A DNA stretch of 10,107 nt from Entamoeba invadens IP1 (GCF_000330505.1 NW_004191847.1:511848-521954); one strand, 5' to 3'. Shown: positions 1 to 7,979, numbered from the stretch's first letter. The notes: a model not told the origin generated them from the letters alone. Numbers and translations: made by a program.

Positions 1-2
1 CG

Positions 3-212
3 TTGCACAATCCAGAATATTTGAAAAACAACCATATTGTATCTCCTTGTTTTTGTTTTTGTTGAATATTCTTGACATAGGAAATCGAATGTATCAACAG
101 GTGTTTTTGTGTAATTATATAATACATTAATTTCTGATTTGGCCTTATTGGGGTCAATTATCGGGACATTTAGAGAATTTGTCGCAATTATCACAGTTTT
201 AGTTTTTTCGGA
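3..212 (-). other. Out-of-frame remnant carrying the third catalytic Asp block of the transposase
   Basis: This 70-codon frame opens just after a TAA at 213-215 and stays open to the left edge. It reads KTKTVIIATN, then NVLYNYTKTPVDTFDF, LCQEYSTKTKTRRYN and MVVFQIFW. It matches the order of family motifs after the second Asp: a hydrophobic strand ending in a small residue, then YN..K..VD..D, then Y(S)..RR. The likely catalytic Asp is encoded at 93-95, in PVDTFD, where typical members have GGVD. It is kept separate because its frame differs from the main transposase frame. Confidence 0.8.
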
Positions 213-247
213 TTAAATGAAGTCAAAAGAATTGAATCCTGTTTTCA

Positions 248-538
248 AAATCGAATATTTTGAGGATTGGTTTCTTTTTCCTTATTTAATCGGGTTTTTT
301 CCAATTCAATTTTTTCCATTTCCATTTTTGTTGTTTTTAAATTTTGTATATTTTCAAAATCTTCTTTTTCCAAAATATCCATTTTTTCCCGATTTAGTTC
401 GTTCTGTGATGCCAACATACCCATTTTTTTAAATATAATATTTTCTCTTTTTTCAAATTGTTCTAACTTTTTTGAAGTTTGTTTTTCCATTTTTGTCAAA
501 TATTTCTCTTTTTCTAACATTGTATTCCTTTTTGACTC
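248..538 (-). other. Lys/Glu-rich coiled-coil-like segment between the second and third Asp blocks
   Basis: Residues 341-437 of the transposase frame consist mainly of Lys, Glu, Met, Leu and Asn in a heptad-like pattern (for example EKEKYLTKMEKQ and MEKIELEKTRLNKEKE). In familiar piggyBac proteins the stretch between the IP-ending block and the strand before the third Asp is much shorter. This segment is therefore an expansion or a lineage-specific insert, or low-complexity drift after inactivation. The open frame over about 97 codons in A/T-rich DNA favours an insert that was once translated. Confidence 0.45.
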
Positions 539-1558
539 TGGAGGTATGTTTGCACTTCGTTGATTCATTGTGCCAATGTACCCGATTTTTTGCGACTCAA
601 GCGAGTTAATTACTCTTATAGAAGTAAAGTAGTTGTCGCTTTGTAGTAAAAATTCTATTTTAGGAGCATCTTTTGGAATTAAATTTTCGACTAATTTCAT
701 CACTACTGACTCTCCGTGATGCAGTTCATCAGTTTTCCCGATTTCTGACTCTTTTTTGCCTTCATACAAAGTCATTCCAACACAAAGTTTTTTGTCGTAA
801 GTACAAACACGGTAAAATTTTAACCCCCGTTTGATTGGTTTTTGAGGGCAATATTGAATCCCTTTGCAACGCCCTTTGAAACCGAAAATTCTTTCATCCA
901 CACAAATTAACTGACCCGGTGTAGAAATTTGCGTAATATTTCGGGCAAATATTTCAAATAAATCTTTTACAGCTGGAAATACCGTTTCTTTTCTTTTTTC
1001 TTCCCTTGTTGCTTTGAGGTCACAACGGAAACTTCGAAAAAGTTCATAAAACCGATTTCTATCCATAGCAATTTTTGGAAAAGGACGCCCGAATTCTGAA
1101 CTCCAAAATCGGGAAATCGGGCCTTTGTTTTGCATGGCTCCTAAATATATCATAACACCAATAAAACAATTTATTTCATCCACGTCTGTAACTTTCCAAT
1201 TTTTAACTAACGATTGGCCCTTTTCATTTGTTCCTGCCACAATCAAGTCCAAAAAATCGGGAGTTATAATTTTTTCAAAACATTCAATTTCTTTAGAAAA
1301 AATACCAATAATTTCATTTTTTCTGTAATTTTGGTTCATTTTTGAAAAATCTGCTTCCCCAAAAACTGGATCAATTGTTTCCCAATTTTTAACAATTTTA
1401 TTAGGATTATCTAATACGTGTTGGGGTTCAAAAATAACATGTTTTTCATAACTATTTTGAGGACATATTATCTCTTCTCCAAAATTAATGTTAACATTTT
1501 CTTCAGCTTCGTCATCACTTGAGAAATATTCTGGTTCTTCAGGTTGTTCACACTCCAT

Positions 1559-2538
1559 ACTTTTAAGAATAAAAACATAAAAAACTAAATTAAAACTCTT
1601 CCCGACATTGAATTAATTTAATTAATTATTTCCAAAAAATCACATACAAAAAATATTTTTTTCGATTATACCTTTTGGCAAAATTGTTATTTGGGAAAAG
1701 AAAATTTAAAAAACTTGTTTTTTGCATGTTTCGGTTTTATAAGTGTTAAACACAATTTTTTATTGTCATGCGATTAACACCAATTTAAAACATATATATC
1801 AATATAATTATTTTAATCTCTTTTTTATTTGCGTGATTATTATCAAACGATTTATAAAGTAGATACATTAATGTATGAGTTTTATATATAAATGTAAAAA
1901 ACATAAATTTTATATTAGAATATTAAAAATAAGATAATTAAAATAATAAGAATAAAAGTTTGTTTCCATAAAAAAACAATATGACTTTAAAAAGTTAAAA
2001 TTAACAAACATCAATTTCTTTTTTGGATATTTTTATCATTAATTTTAAAAATACAATTAATAAAAAAACATAAAAAAATCAAATAATTATAAATTATTAA
2101 AATATATGATTTAAATAAATAAAAAAATTATGTTAAAATCCATGAAAATCACATTAATATTAAAAAATGATAAATAAATTTAATATTAAAAAAAATAAAT
2201 AAAATATAAAATGAAAAATAAAGGAAATAATGAATGAATATATAAATTGAAAATCTTAATAAGAATATTAAACAACAAAGTGTTGATACAACTGACTTTA
2301 ATCTTATTAATAAATAGATACAAATATTTCTAATATTATTTTTATATTCTTAACATTATTATTATTTTAATTAATTATTTACAATTAACACAGCTTTTTA
2401 TTAATATATTTTTCATTTTTTTTATATTTGATTATTATATTCATTATTTTATTTACTTTTACCAAAATTTTATTCTTTATGTTAATTTCTTTTTTATTTG
2501 TGATTGTTTATTTAAATATTCCACTATTAATAATATAA
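1559..2538. other. A/T-rich spacer without a recognisable gene
   Basis: This stretch has dense stops in all frames and long A and T runs. The only small structure I note is the perfect 14-bp palindrome ATACATTAATGTAT at 1863-1876. Many TTAA tetramers occur, for example around 1609-1625, so the upstream end of the piggyBac element cannot be fixed by eye. No GGGTTAA-type end is visible. This stretch also follows the end of the cysteine-rich pseudogene, and no transmembrane segment for that gene is found here. Confidence 0.6.
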
Positions 2539-4007
2539 TCATTTATTAACAACGTTTTGGTAATTTCCAATGGTACAAATATCACAGTAAACTTCGTTGT
2601 AATTTGAGTAATTCAAAAGTCCGCATTTTATGCAGTTTGTAAGTATTTCATCACATTTGAGACACTTTAGGTCTTTTAGATAATATTCTTCCAAACACAA
2701 AACACAATTTGAATCAGATACTTCTTTGCAATGAAATTCATCTTTTGTGAAATAATTTCCTTCGAAATTAATAAGTTCTTTTGTTGTATTTTGTTGTGTT
2801 TTGACACACCTTTTCCCAATCAAAACATAATCCGATTCACACACCACACAGGCACTCTCTTGGGTTCAATGGAAATACAATTTTCATCAATTTGGCAAAT
2901 ACCCTCAATTAAAACTTCGTTGGGAGATAAACAGTTGAAACAAAGTCCATTTGTTTTGTTAGAGCACCCACTACTTCCACATGTTTCACAAGTCACACAT
3001 TCGAAATCTTCTATCCAAAATCCCAGTTTGCATTTATCACACTTTTTGTTTCGGTTTTCATCAATGAAGCATGAAATACATTTGTCATTATCGGGTTTAC
3101 ACACAGAACACAACCCACCTTCATCAATGTATTTATTGATTTCACATGTTATACACGATGTTGAATTGCATGTTGTACAACCACGCGTTGAACAGTCTGT
3201 ACATCTTCCAAAAGATTCTGTCATTTCTTCTGACGTGGTATTAACGAGATAATACCCCTCGATGCATGACACACATTTTGTTTGAGACAAACAATCGATG
3301 CAATTTGCATTGCACTTTTTACAACTTTTACTGTCTATGTAGTATCCTTTCATGTTACACAACGAACAAATCTTGTCATCTTCCTTATAATAATATCCAT
3401 CAAAACATTTGGAACAGGTTGATTCAGAGTGGCAAACATCACAATTTGTTTTACAAATATCGCAGTTGTAATTCGACAAATAAAAGTGGTCCATACATTC
3501 CAAACACCTTGTCTCATCACACTTTGTACAATTGTTATAGATATCACCACAGCTAAGGCATTTCCCATCACGTAAAAAGAGTTTATTTTTGCACTTATAA
3601 CAATCCGTTTCATCACACACTTCACAATTTGGATGTATTGTTTCACATGTTGAACAGATACCATTGTCCAAATAAAAAGCATTTAAACAAGAACGACATG
3701 TTGTGGCGTTGCATCTATAACACGAACGAAATTCAAAAGAGCATAAAGTACAAGTTCCATTTTCTATAAACAATTTTTTATCACATACAGAACACTTTGA
3801 CGCGTCACAAGATATGCAATTATCAAATTTGGAATTACATAGTTTACAAACAATACTTTCCAGATAAAACCGATTTTCACATTCAAGACAGCTTGATTCA
3901 TCACATACAATGCAATTTGTGAACTGTGATTTACATTCTCTGCAAACAATCTGGTCAACAAAAAATCCATTTTTACACGTGTAAAAACGGATTGATAAAC
4001 ACGTTAT

Positions 4008-4010
4008 TCA
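4008..4010 (-). other. In-frame TGA at invariant Cys 11 of repeat unit 5
   Basis: Unit 5 begins at 4040. Its eleventh codon, Cys in the nine other units, is TGA here. The frame continues open for about 395 codons after it. A TGT or TGC to TGA change is a single transversion. The same unit also lost Cys 19 (TTT, Phe). Confidence 0.9.
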
Positions 4011-4124
4011 ATTGTGGAACGTTTCATTGCATTTAACACATATATTTCCATTTAAATGATACATTTCTTCACAAATCGTACATTTGGTTTCGTCACAAAT
4101 TTGACACCCTTGATATTTGGTTAA

Positions 4125-4127
4125 TCA
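4125..4127 (-). other. In-frame TGA at invariant Cys 4 of repeat unit 4
   Basis: Unit 4 begins at 4136 and reads CNK, stop, LTKYQGCQIC. The fourth codon is Cys in the nine other units. The downstream frame is unchanged and keeps the remaining Cys positions 11, 14, 19 and 22 of the unit. Confidence 0.9.
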
Positions 4128-4588
4128 TTTATTACATTGGTTATTATCAACAAAATATCCCACATCACATTCTTGGCACTGAATTTTATTACATAAGTTA
4201 CAATTGGTATAAACTTCAGAACATGGTTGGCATATTGAATTTTTATCCAAATAATTTGGTAAGCATTTGGTACATGTTTCAGTTGTACATTCTATGCAAT
4301 TCGGAAACAACTCCTCGCACTTTACACATTTCCCATCCTTTAAAATGTAATTTCGATTGCAGCCCAAACATAACATAGCATTACATGAAGCACAGTTTGT
4401 ATCATATTTAGTACAGGTATAACAAATTGACAACGCATTGAACTCAAATTACACCCAGTAACAATAACAGTGTTTACAATTAAATGATTATTTGATATCT
4501 CCGAAGTGTCCAAAACATTTTTGATATTTTTTAAAACAAAAAATGAACATCCCAATATTATTGTTTTGCTTTTTCTTAAGGGATTCAT

Positions 4589-5354
4589 GAGGATTGTTAA
4601 TTTTTCTGAGGATGGTAAATATCTTAAACATAATTCCTTTCATTTTGGATTTTTTTGCCTAAGATCAAAAAGGTATATTTTGAAACAAGTGATTTTCTTT
4701 AAAAATGCTATTTATGGATTTTTTGAAAGATGATTCTTTCAGTTGATTTTTACAAAAAAATAATCTATTTCTATTTTCTGATTTACCACTTGACTAACCT
4801 TGGTTTATATGAAAACAATAAAAATTGATTTAATTTATCGAAAAAGTCAATTTTTTAATCAAAATCACAAAACAAATTAATCTAACAATTTTCAATCTTT
4901 TTTTCACAAAAAAATACAATTTATTAAAAATCAATTTATGAAATTTCAAACAATAAAAATTGATAGCAAATAACATATTGATAATTAATACTTTATGCGA
5001 CGACAATTTATGTATTTGCGCAAATTCAAAACGCGAGGTTTTGAAGATCGATAAAACAACGATTGATAAATAAACAAATTTGTAAAATTATTGTTTTTGT
5101 TTAAAAAGGTTTTATTTATTTTTCAAAACATATATACACAAGAAATATATGTTTATATTATTTTTATATAATATAATATTAATTTCAATAAATGTATCTT
5201 TAATTCAATAATCAATTTTATATATTATTTGGCGTTTTTGTTGTGTTTTGACGATTAATTGATATAATCAATAAACAAAAACCCACTTTATAAATAATCT
5301 TTGAAAATGTTAAATATAGATTTTTAAATCAGAAGTGGCAGTGCTATAAATATC
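4589..5354. other. A/T-rich region upstream of the CXXC pseudogene, with a 17-bp direct repeat
   Basis: This is the region 5' of the minus-strand CXXC gene and should hold its promoter. I do not see a clear copy of the published Entamoeba core elements. It contains the first full CTGAGGAT-family motif (4605-4615), about 17 bases upstream of the start codon. A perfect 17-bp direct repeat, AAACAATAAAAATTGAT, lies at 4813-4829 and 4948-4964. No credible gene is present on either strand. Confidence 0.55.
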
Positions 5355-5535
5355 TCTGAGGATGGTAAGTCGTGTAACAAACAAACATTGTCAACACAGA
5401 CTTAAACATCTAAAAAGTGAAATGACGTGTTCCCATATTCAAAAATAGTAACTTACTCAATATATATTTCAGATAGATGTAAAAGTGTAAACTTTCTATT
5501 TCTGTCATCCTCAGAAAATAAATGCCATCCTCAGA
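5355..5535. repeat. 181-bp segment bounded by an 11-bp perfect inverted repeat
   Basis: TCTGAGGATGG at 5355-5365 is the exact reverse complement of CCATCCTCAGA at 5525-5535. The enclosed DNA is somewhat less A/T-rich than its surroundings. No clear target-site duplication is seen at the ends, so a mobile-element origin is only a possibility; two members of a dispersed motif family would give the same picture. Confidence 0.35.
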
Positions 5536-6020
5536 ACTGTATATTTGTTTAAAACACAAGTTAATATCAAAATGAAACAATCATATTAAAATATACACAA
5601 TATGATTAACTTTGTTATTACAATAAATTTGAATAATTGCATAAATTACAAAAATATTTATAAATTTGTTTTTTTAAAAAAATGCATTTTTAAAAAAACA
5701 GTGTTTTCGACTTTTTCAATTTTCATTTTGATAAAAAAAACAATTATCGATTTAAACGTAAATTTCAATCGTTTTGTTATTAAAACGGATTCGTAAATAA
5801 TATCAATAAGTTTATAATTATAATGTGAACAAGTACAATTCACACTTTATTATTTCCCGTCTCAAGTTAGCGAGTTATAATTATTGTTTATGTTTATAAA
5901 TTATCGTAACGATTTTTTGATTGTTTTTAATCTTTTGGCATTTATGACAAATTATTACCATCATTTAAAAATTGAACTTTGACTCGAAATATTAAGTGTA
6001 AATTATAACTTGAGTTATGA
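5536..6020. other. A/T-rich spacer, no gene seen
   Basis: Short open frames here on both strands (5602-5796 plus, 5658-5843 minus) overlap each other and encode Phe/Ile/Lys/Asn-rich low-complexity peptides, as expected from A/T-rich noncoding DNA. The patch TTCCCGTCTCAAGTTAGCGA (5855-5874) is unusually mixed in composition but lies in no recognisable feature. Confidence 0.5.
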
Positions 6021-6254
6021 AAGTGGGCTTTATGGGGAACTGAACCTTATGGATTTGTTTTTTGTATCCTCAGAAAAATATTTTTTAATAAGGATAGCTT
6101 TGATCCTGAGGATACACCTTATCCTCAAGAAACCCTTTACAATAAAAAGTACTTAAAAACAACTAGTCCTATGTTTTTACAAACGTACGTTAGTCAGATG
6201 ATTTGTTTAAACACGTTGCCACAGTACTTTTGTATGACAATGATTAACTCGTAA
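6021..6254 (+). other. Start-less 77-codon open frame with coding-like composition
   Basis: The frame opens after TGA 6018-6020 and closes at TAA 6252-6254. Its second half (about 6090-6251) reads SFDPEDTPYPQETLYNKKYL, then KTTSPMFLQTYVSQMICLN and TLPQYFC, with Pro, Glu, Asp, Thr and Gln content unlike the Phe/Ile/Asn/Lys peptides typical of the spacer. The first ATG in frame comes late, so it cannot be a simple intact gene. It may be a relic exon of a dead gene. CTGAGGAT motifs occur inside it. I do not recognise the family. Chance alone could produce a frame of this length once in a few windows. Confidence 0.25.
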
Positions 6255-7587
6255 AATTATCAAAAAACATTTAGATAGTTTAAAAATTATTTTTTTCCAG
6301 AAATAAAAGTTATTTCAAATATCACGTTTAGAGCTGATACTTTAAAACCTTTCATTTACTTTACAATATCAATTAATTTGCTTAAAATACAAGAAGAAAA
6401 AGTATTGTTAAGTATTCAAAAAGAAATAATTCAAAATAGTAAAAAATAGTAAATTTATCTTTGCAAAATTAATAAGAATCAACTTTTATGTCAAAAAACA
6501 CAAACAATAATAGTAGATTATGAGAGAATTATAAGAAAGAATAATCATATATTTGAACAATCAAACAAATAACAAAATAAAAACTATATTATTAAAAATA
6601 ATCAACCAATAAGTTTTTTATTTATTTATTAAATTACTTTAAAATCATTTTTAATTCGACATATAAATGATTTGTGTTGTCAAATTTATAAATACAAATA
6701 CAGCCTTGAATTTTTGTTTTTTTGTGTTTGTTGTTTATTTAAAAATTGACAATACAATATTATTTATAATAATAAGTGTTATAAAATGATTTTTTAATTA
6801 TACAACAAAAATTATTGTTATTTATGATTCTAATAATTATTAAAATTATAATTTTGTCAAAATTGTTTAAATATGTTTTTTTAGCTTGATGAAAAAGTTG
6901 GAATTATATGAACACTAATATTTCGTTTTTTTTTGATAGACACTTTTTTGTTTTGACTTTTTGAATAACAGTTACTTTTTAATTTAAAAATAGAATTTTA
7001 TTATTTAAAAAAAATAAATTTAAATAGTTAATGATAATAATTATTATAGATGTTTTAAAACAATGAAATAAAACACTCAATTGTAACGACGACAACAATG
7101 TAAACATTAAAATAGAACTGTAAAAAACAAAAGGTGTTTTATTTCAAAAATAAAAAAGTATTTATATTTTTTGTAAAATATGCCTTTTATTTATATTTTT
7201 GAAATACTTTGATTTCATTATTCAAATAAAAATACAATACAAAAGATTGGATAACAAAAAAGAGACACAATGGCGTTGTTTCGATTATTTTATAAATAAT
7301 AGCATATACGACACAATTCTTATTTGATAATTATAAAATGAAATTTTAAAATAATGTCATTTCAAACAAGTTAATTGCATTAAATAAATAATAAAACCAT
7401 GAAAGAAGTAAAATAAAGCATTCAAAGATCCAATTTGCATTATTTCAACATTGTATTAATAGATTAATGGTGTTATTTATAAATTGTAAATGGGAAAATC
7501 AAAAATAGAAAGAATAAACAGTATATAAAACAAGAATTAAATAATTAAAGACATTGATTGAAAAATGGCTAACTGTAGTAACATTAT
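6255..7587. other. Very A/T-rich spacer with small inverted repeats
   Basis: No gene is supported on either strand; stops are dense and peptides are low complexity. Inverted repeats inside it are described at 7140-7210. A run of ten T lies near 6926-6937. No RNA gene or G/C-rich structured patch is visible. Confidence 0.55.
7140..7210. repeat. Nested A/T-rich inverted repeats
   Basis: TATTTCAAAAATA (7140-7152) is the exact reverse complement of TATTTTTGAAATA (7194-7206). A second pair, AAAGTATTT (7155-7163) and AAATACTTT (7202-7210), overlaps it. The arms could form alternative hairpins. In DNA this A/T-rich such pairs arise by chance more readily than usual. Confidence 0.4.
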
Positions 7588-7608
7588 CATAGTTTCTCGA
7601 GAAATATG
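7588..7608. repeat. Palindrome around CTCGAG, upstream of a small candidate frame
   Basis: TTTCTCGAGAAA (7593-7604) is a perfect 12-bp palindrome. With one unpaired G at 7592 it extends outward through CATA (7588-7591) and TATG (7605-7608). It lies 15-40 bases upstream of the candidate ATGs at 7623 and 7629. The arrangement would suit a dimeric factor's binding site, but no regulator is known and the downstream frame is itself uncertain. Confidence 0.3.
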
Positions 7609-7628
7609 TCGTGTTTAACCAAATGGGC

Positions 7629-7883
7629 ATGTCTAAAATATACAAGCTTACATTTTATTGCTTGTATTACTCTGTATGTTTATCTTATACAACAATCACA
7701 GAATTAAATCACACCAATTACGCAACATATACCAACAACATTGTGGTAAAAGAAAAAATAACAAAAATGAAAAAATACTCTCTTTCCTTTGAAAAATTGA
7801 CAATTAATATATTATTTCTCAAATTTATTGAAACTATGGCTAAAAATACAATAACAACAGAGGCGTTATTTCTAAATATCTAA
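7629..7883 (+). CDS. Weak candidate: small secreted protein
   Basis: This frame encodes 84 residues from ATG 7629-7631 (or 86 from ATG 7623-7625); the upstream in-frame stop is TAG 7590-7592. The N-terminus, MSKIYKLTFYCLYYSVCLSY, resembles a short basic then hydrophobic signal peptide. The rest is rich in Thr, Asn, Ile and Lys and ends ITTEALFLNI, with no motif I recognise. It stands alone, with no neighbour on either side, and a frame this long is expected by chance about once in a few windows at this base composition. I list it because of the leader-like start; it could equally be spurious. Confidence 0.2.
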   Translation: MSKIYKLTFYCLYYSVCLSYTTITELNHTNYATYTNNIVVKEKITKMKKYSLSFEKLTINILFLKFIETMAKNTITTEALFLNI

Positions 7884-7979
7884 CAGAATTGACAAAAACA
7901 AATATATTCTCTTATTTTCAACAAGTAGACTAAGCGCCCTTCCCCATTTGGTTATAAAAATCATTATAATCATCAGCAC

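Larger units (their letters stand above)
1..1558 (-). pseudogene. piggyBac-family (DDE_Tnp_1_7) transposase, broken and cut by the window edge
   Basis: A transposase of this family cuts and pastes its element at TTAA sites with a DDD catalytic triad. The main open frame (245-1558, 437 residues, ATG at 1556-1558) shows an acidic N-terminus (residues 1-30), a family-typical helical region (about 80-180), and the first catalytic Asp at residue 221 in VDERIFGFKGRC, followed by a KPIKRGLKFY block. The second Asp is residue 308 in QSDNYFTS, followed by GTMNQRSANIP. Residues 341-437 are Lys/Glu-rich, look like a coiled coil, and end at a TGA (245-247). The third Asp block is not in this frame. It lies at 3-212 in another frame (VIIATN, then YNYTKTPVDTFDF, then TKTRRYN). 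All three frames contain stops between 213 and 247, so at least one nonsense and one frame change separate the two parts. The C-terminal zinc-binding region would lie beyond the edge. I could not identify terminal inverted repeats. The family call is firm; inactivity is inferred from the breaks. Confidence 0.9.
3465..4424 (-). repeat. Ten tandem 96-bp (32-residue) Cys repeats inside the CXXC gene
   Basis: Ten consecutive units have identical length. Cys falls at unit positions 1, 4, 11, 14, 19 and 22, that is C-x2-C-x6-C-x2-C-x4-C-x2-C-x10. Examples are CVKCEELFPNC, CLSCGDIYNNC and CSTCETIHPNC for the first halves, each followed by a C..C pair and an aromatic-rich loop such as FYLDNG. Of the 60 Cys positions, 57 are kept, two are TGA (unit 4 position 4; unit 5 position 11) and one is Phe (unit 5 position 19, codon at 3984-3986). 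The units diverge clearly in the other residues, so this is an old array kept at fixed length by the disulfide pattern, not a fresh duplication. Confidence 0.9.
2539..4588 (-). pseudogene. Secreted or surface CXXC-rich (furin-like repeat) protein, decayed
   Basis: The gene starts at ATG 4586-4588 with a basic, then hydrophobic leader (MNPLRKSK, then TIILGCSFFVL) that looks like a signal peptide. It continues in dozens of Cys residues spaced mostly as CXXC, as in the growth-factor-receptor Cys-rich (FU) fold. Entamoeba carries many such proteins, some as the outer part of transmembrane kinases. Ten units of exactly 32 residues come first (3465-4424), then longer, irregular units (2820-3464), then a tail to TGA 2539-2541. 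Breaks seen: a 1-nt loss between 4425 and 4450 (26 nt between two conserved Cys codons, where 27 fit); TGA at 4125-4127; TGA at 4008-4010; and a frame change near 2851-2862 that joins CISIEPK to a frame reading ESACVVCESDYV. Apart from these breaks the frame is clean over about 680 codons, so inactivation looks recent. No membrane anchor or kinase follows, so the 3' end may be lost. The natural ligand or role is unknown. Confidence 0.85.
4605..6127. repeat. Dispersed CTGAGGAT motif family in both orientations
   Basis: The shared core is TCTGAGGATGG. Plus-strand copies: 4605-4615 and 5355-5365 (these two share the 14 bases TCTGAGGATGGTAA), and CTGAGGAT at 6106-6113. Reverse copies: CATCCTCAGA 5506-5515, CCATCCTCAGA 5525-5535, ATCCTCAGA 6066-6074 and a weaker ATCCTCA 6121-6127. 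A looser ATGAGGAT overlaps the CXXC start codon (4586-4593). The core is G/C-rich against a background of roughly one-fifth to one-quarter G+C, and I saw no further copies elsewhere in the window. Function is unknown; it could be regulatory or a remnant of repeat ends. Confidence 0.6.

Noticed and set aside
217..563. Plus-strand Phe/Ser-rich open frames (217-432, 267-563)
   Set aside because: They are antisense to the Lys/Glu-rich part of the transposase, whose AAA and GAA codons read as TTT and TTC on the other strand.
1125..1328. Plus-strand 67-codon frame
   Set aside because: Antisense to the conserved transposase core; no motif of its own.
2731..3556. Plus-strand frames of 173 and 96 codons opposite the CXXC gene
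   Set aside because: His/Thr/Ser-rich antisense shadows of TGT and TGC codons; the minus strand carries the regular Cys spacing.
3350..3970. Minus-strand frames at 3350-3682 and 3764-3970
   Set aside because: Frame-shifted readings of the same repeats (Cys codons read as Val, Met or Ile); the true frame runs through both with Cys spacing intact.
4008..4450. Euplotes-type programmed frameshifting and UGA-as-Cys as the main explanation
   Set aside because: The frameshift sites lack AAA-TAR shifty stops, nearly all Cys codons here are TGT or TGC, and the gene set fits Entamoeba; kept only as an alternative to test.
4506..4733. Plus-strand 75-codon frame
   Set aside because: Overlaps the start of the CXXC gene on the other strand, is Phe/Lys-rich and has no recognisable motif.
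5365..5472. GTAAGT...TTTCAG pair resembling an intron
   Set aside because: No coding frame on either side, and Entamoeba introns typically start GTTTGT and end TAG.
5522..5575. 17-codon frame directly after a CATCCTCAGAAAA motif
   Set aside because: Too short; part of it is the next motif copy translated.
5602..5843. Overlapping frames on both strands of about 61-64 codons
   Set aside because: Low-complexity Phe/Ile/Lys/Asn peptides expected from A/T-rich noncoding DNA.
7593..7604. Heat-shock-element reading of TTTCTCGAGAAA
   Set aside because: The TTC and GAA blocks are four bases apart, not the two required by the standard element.
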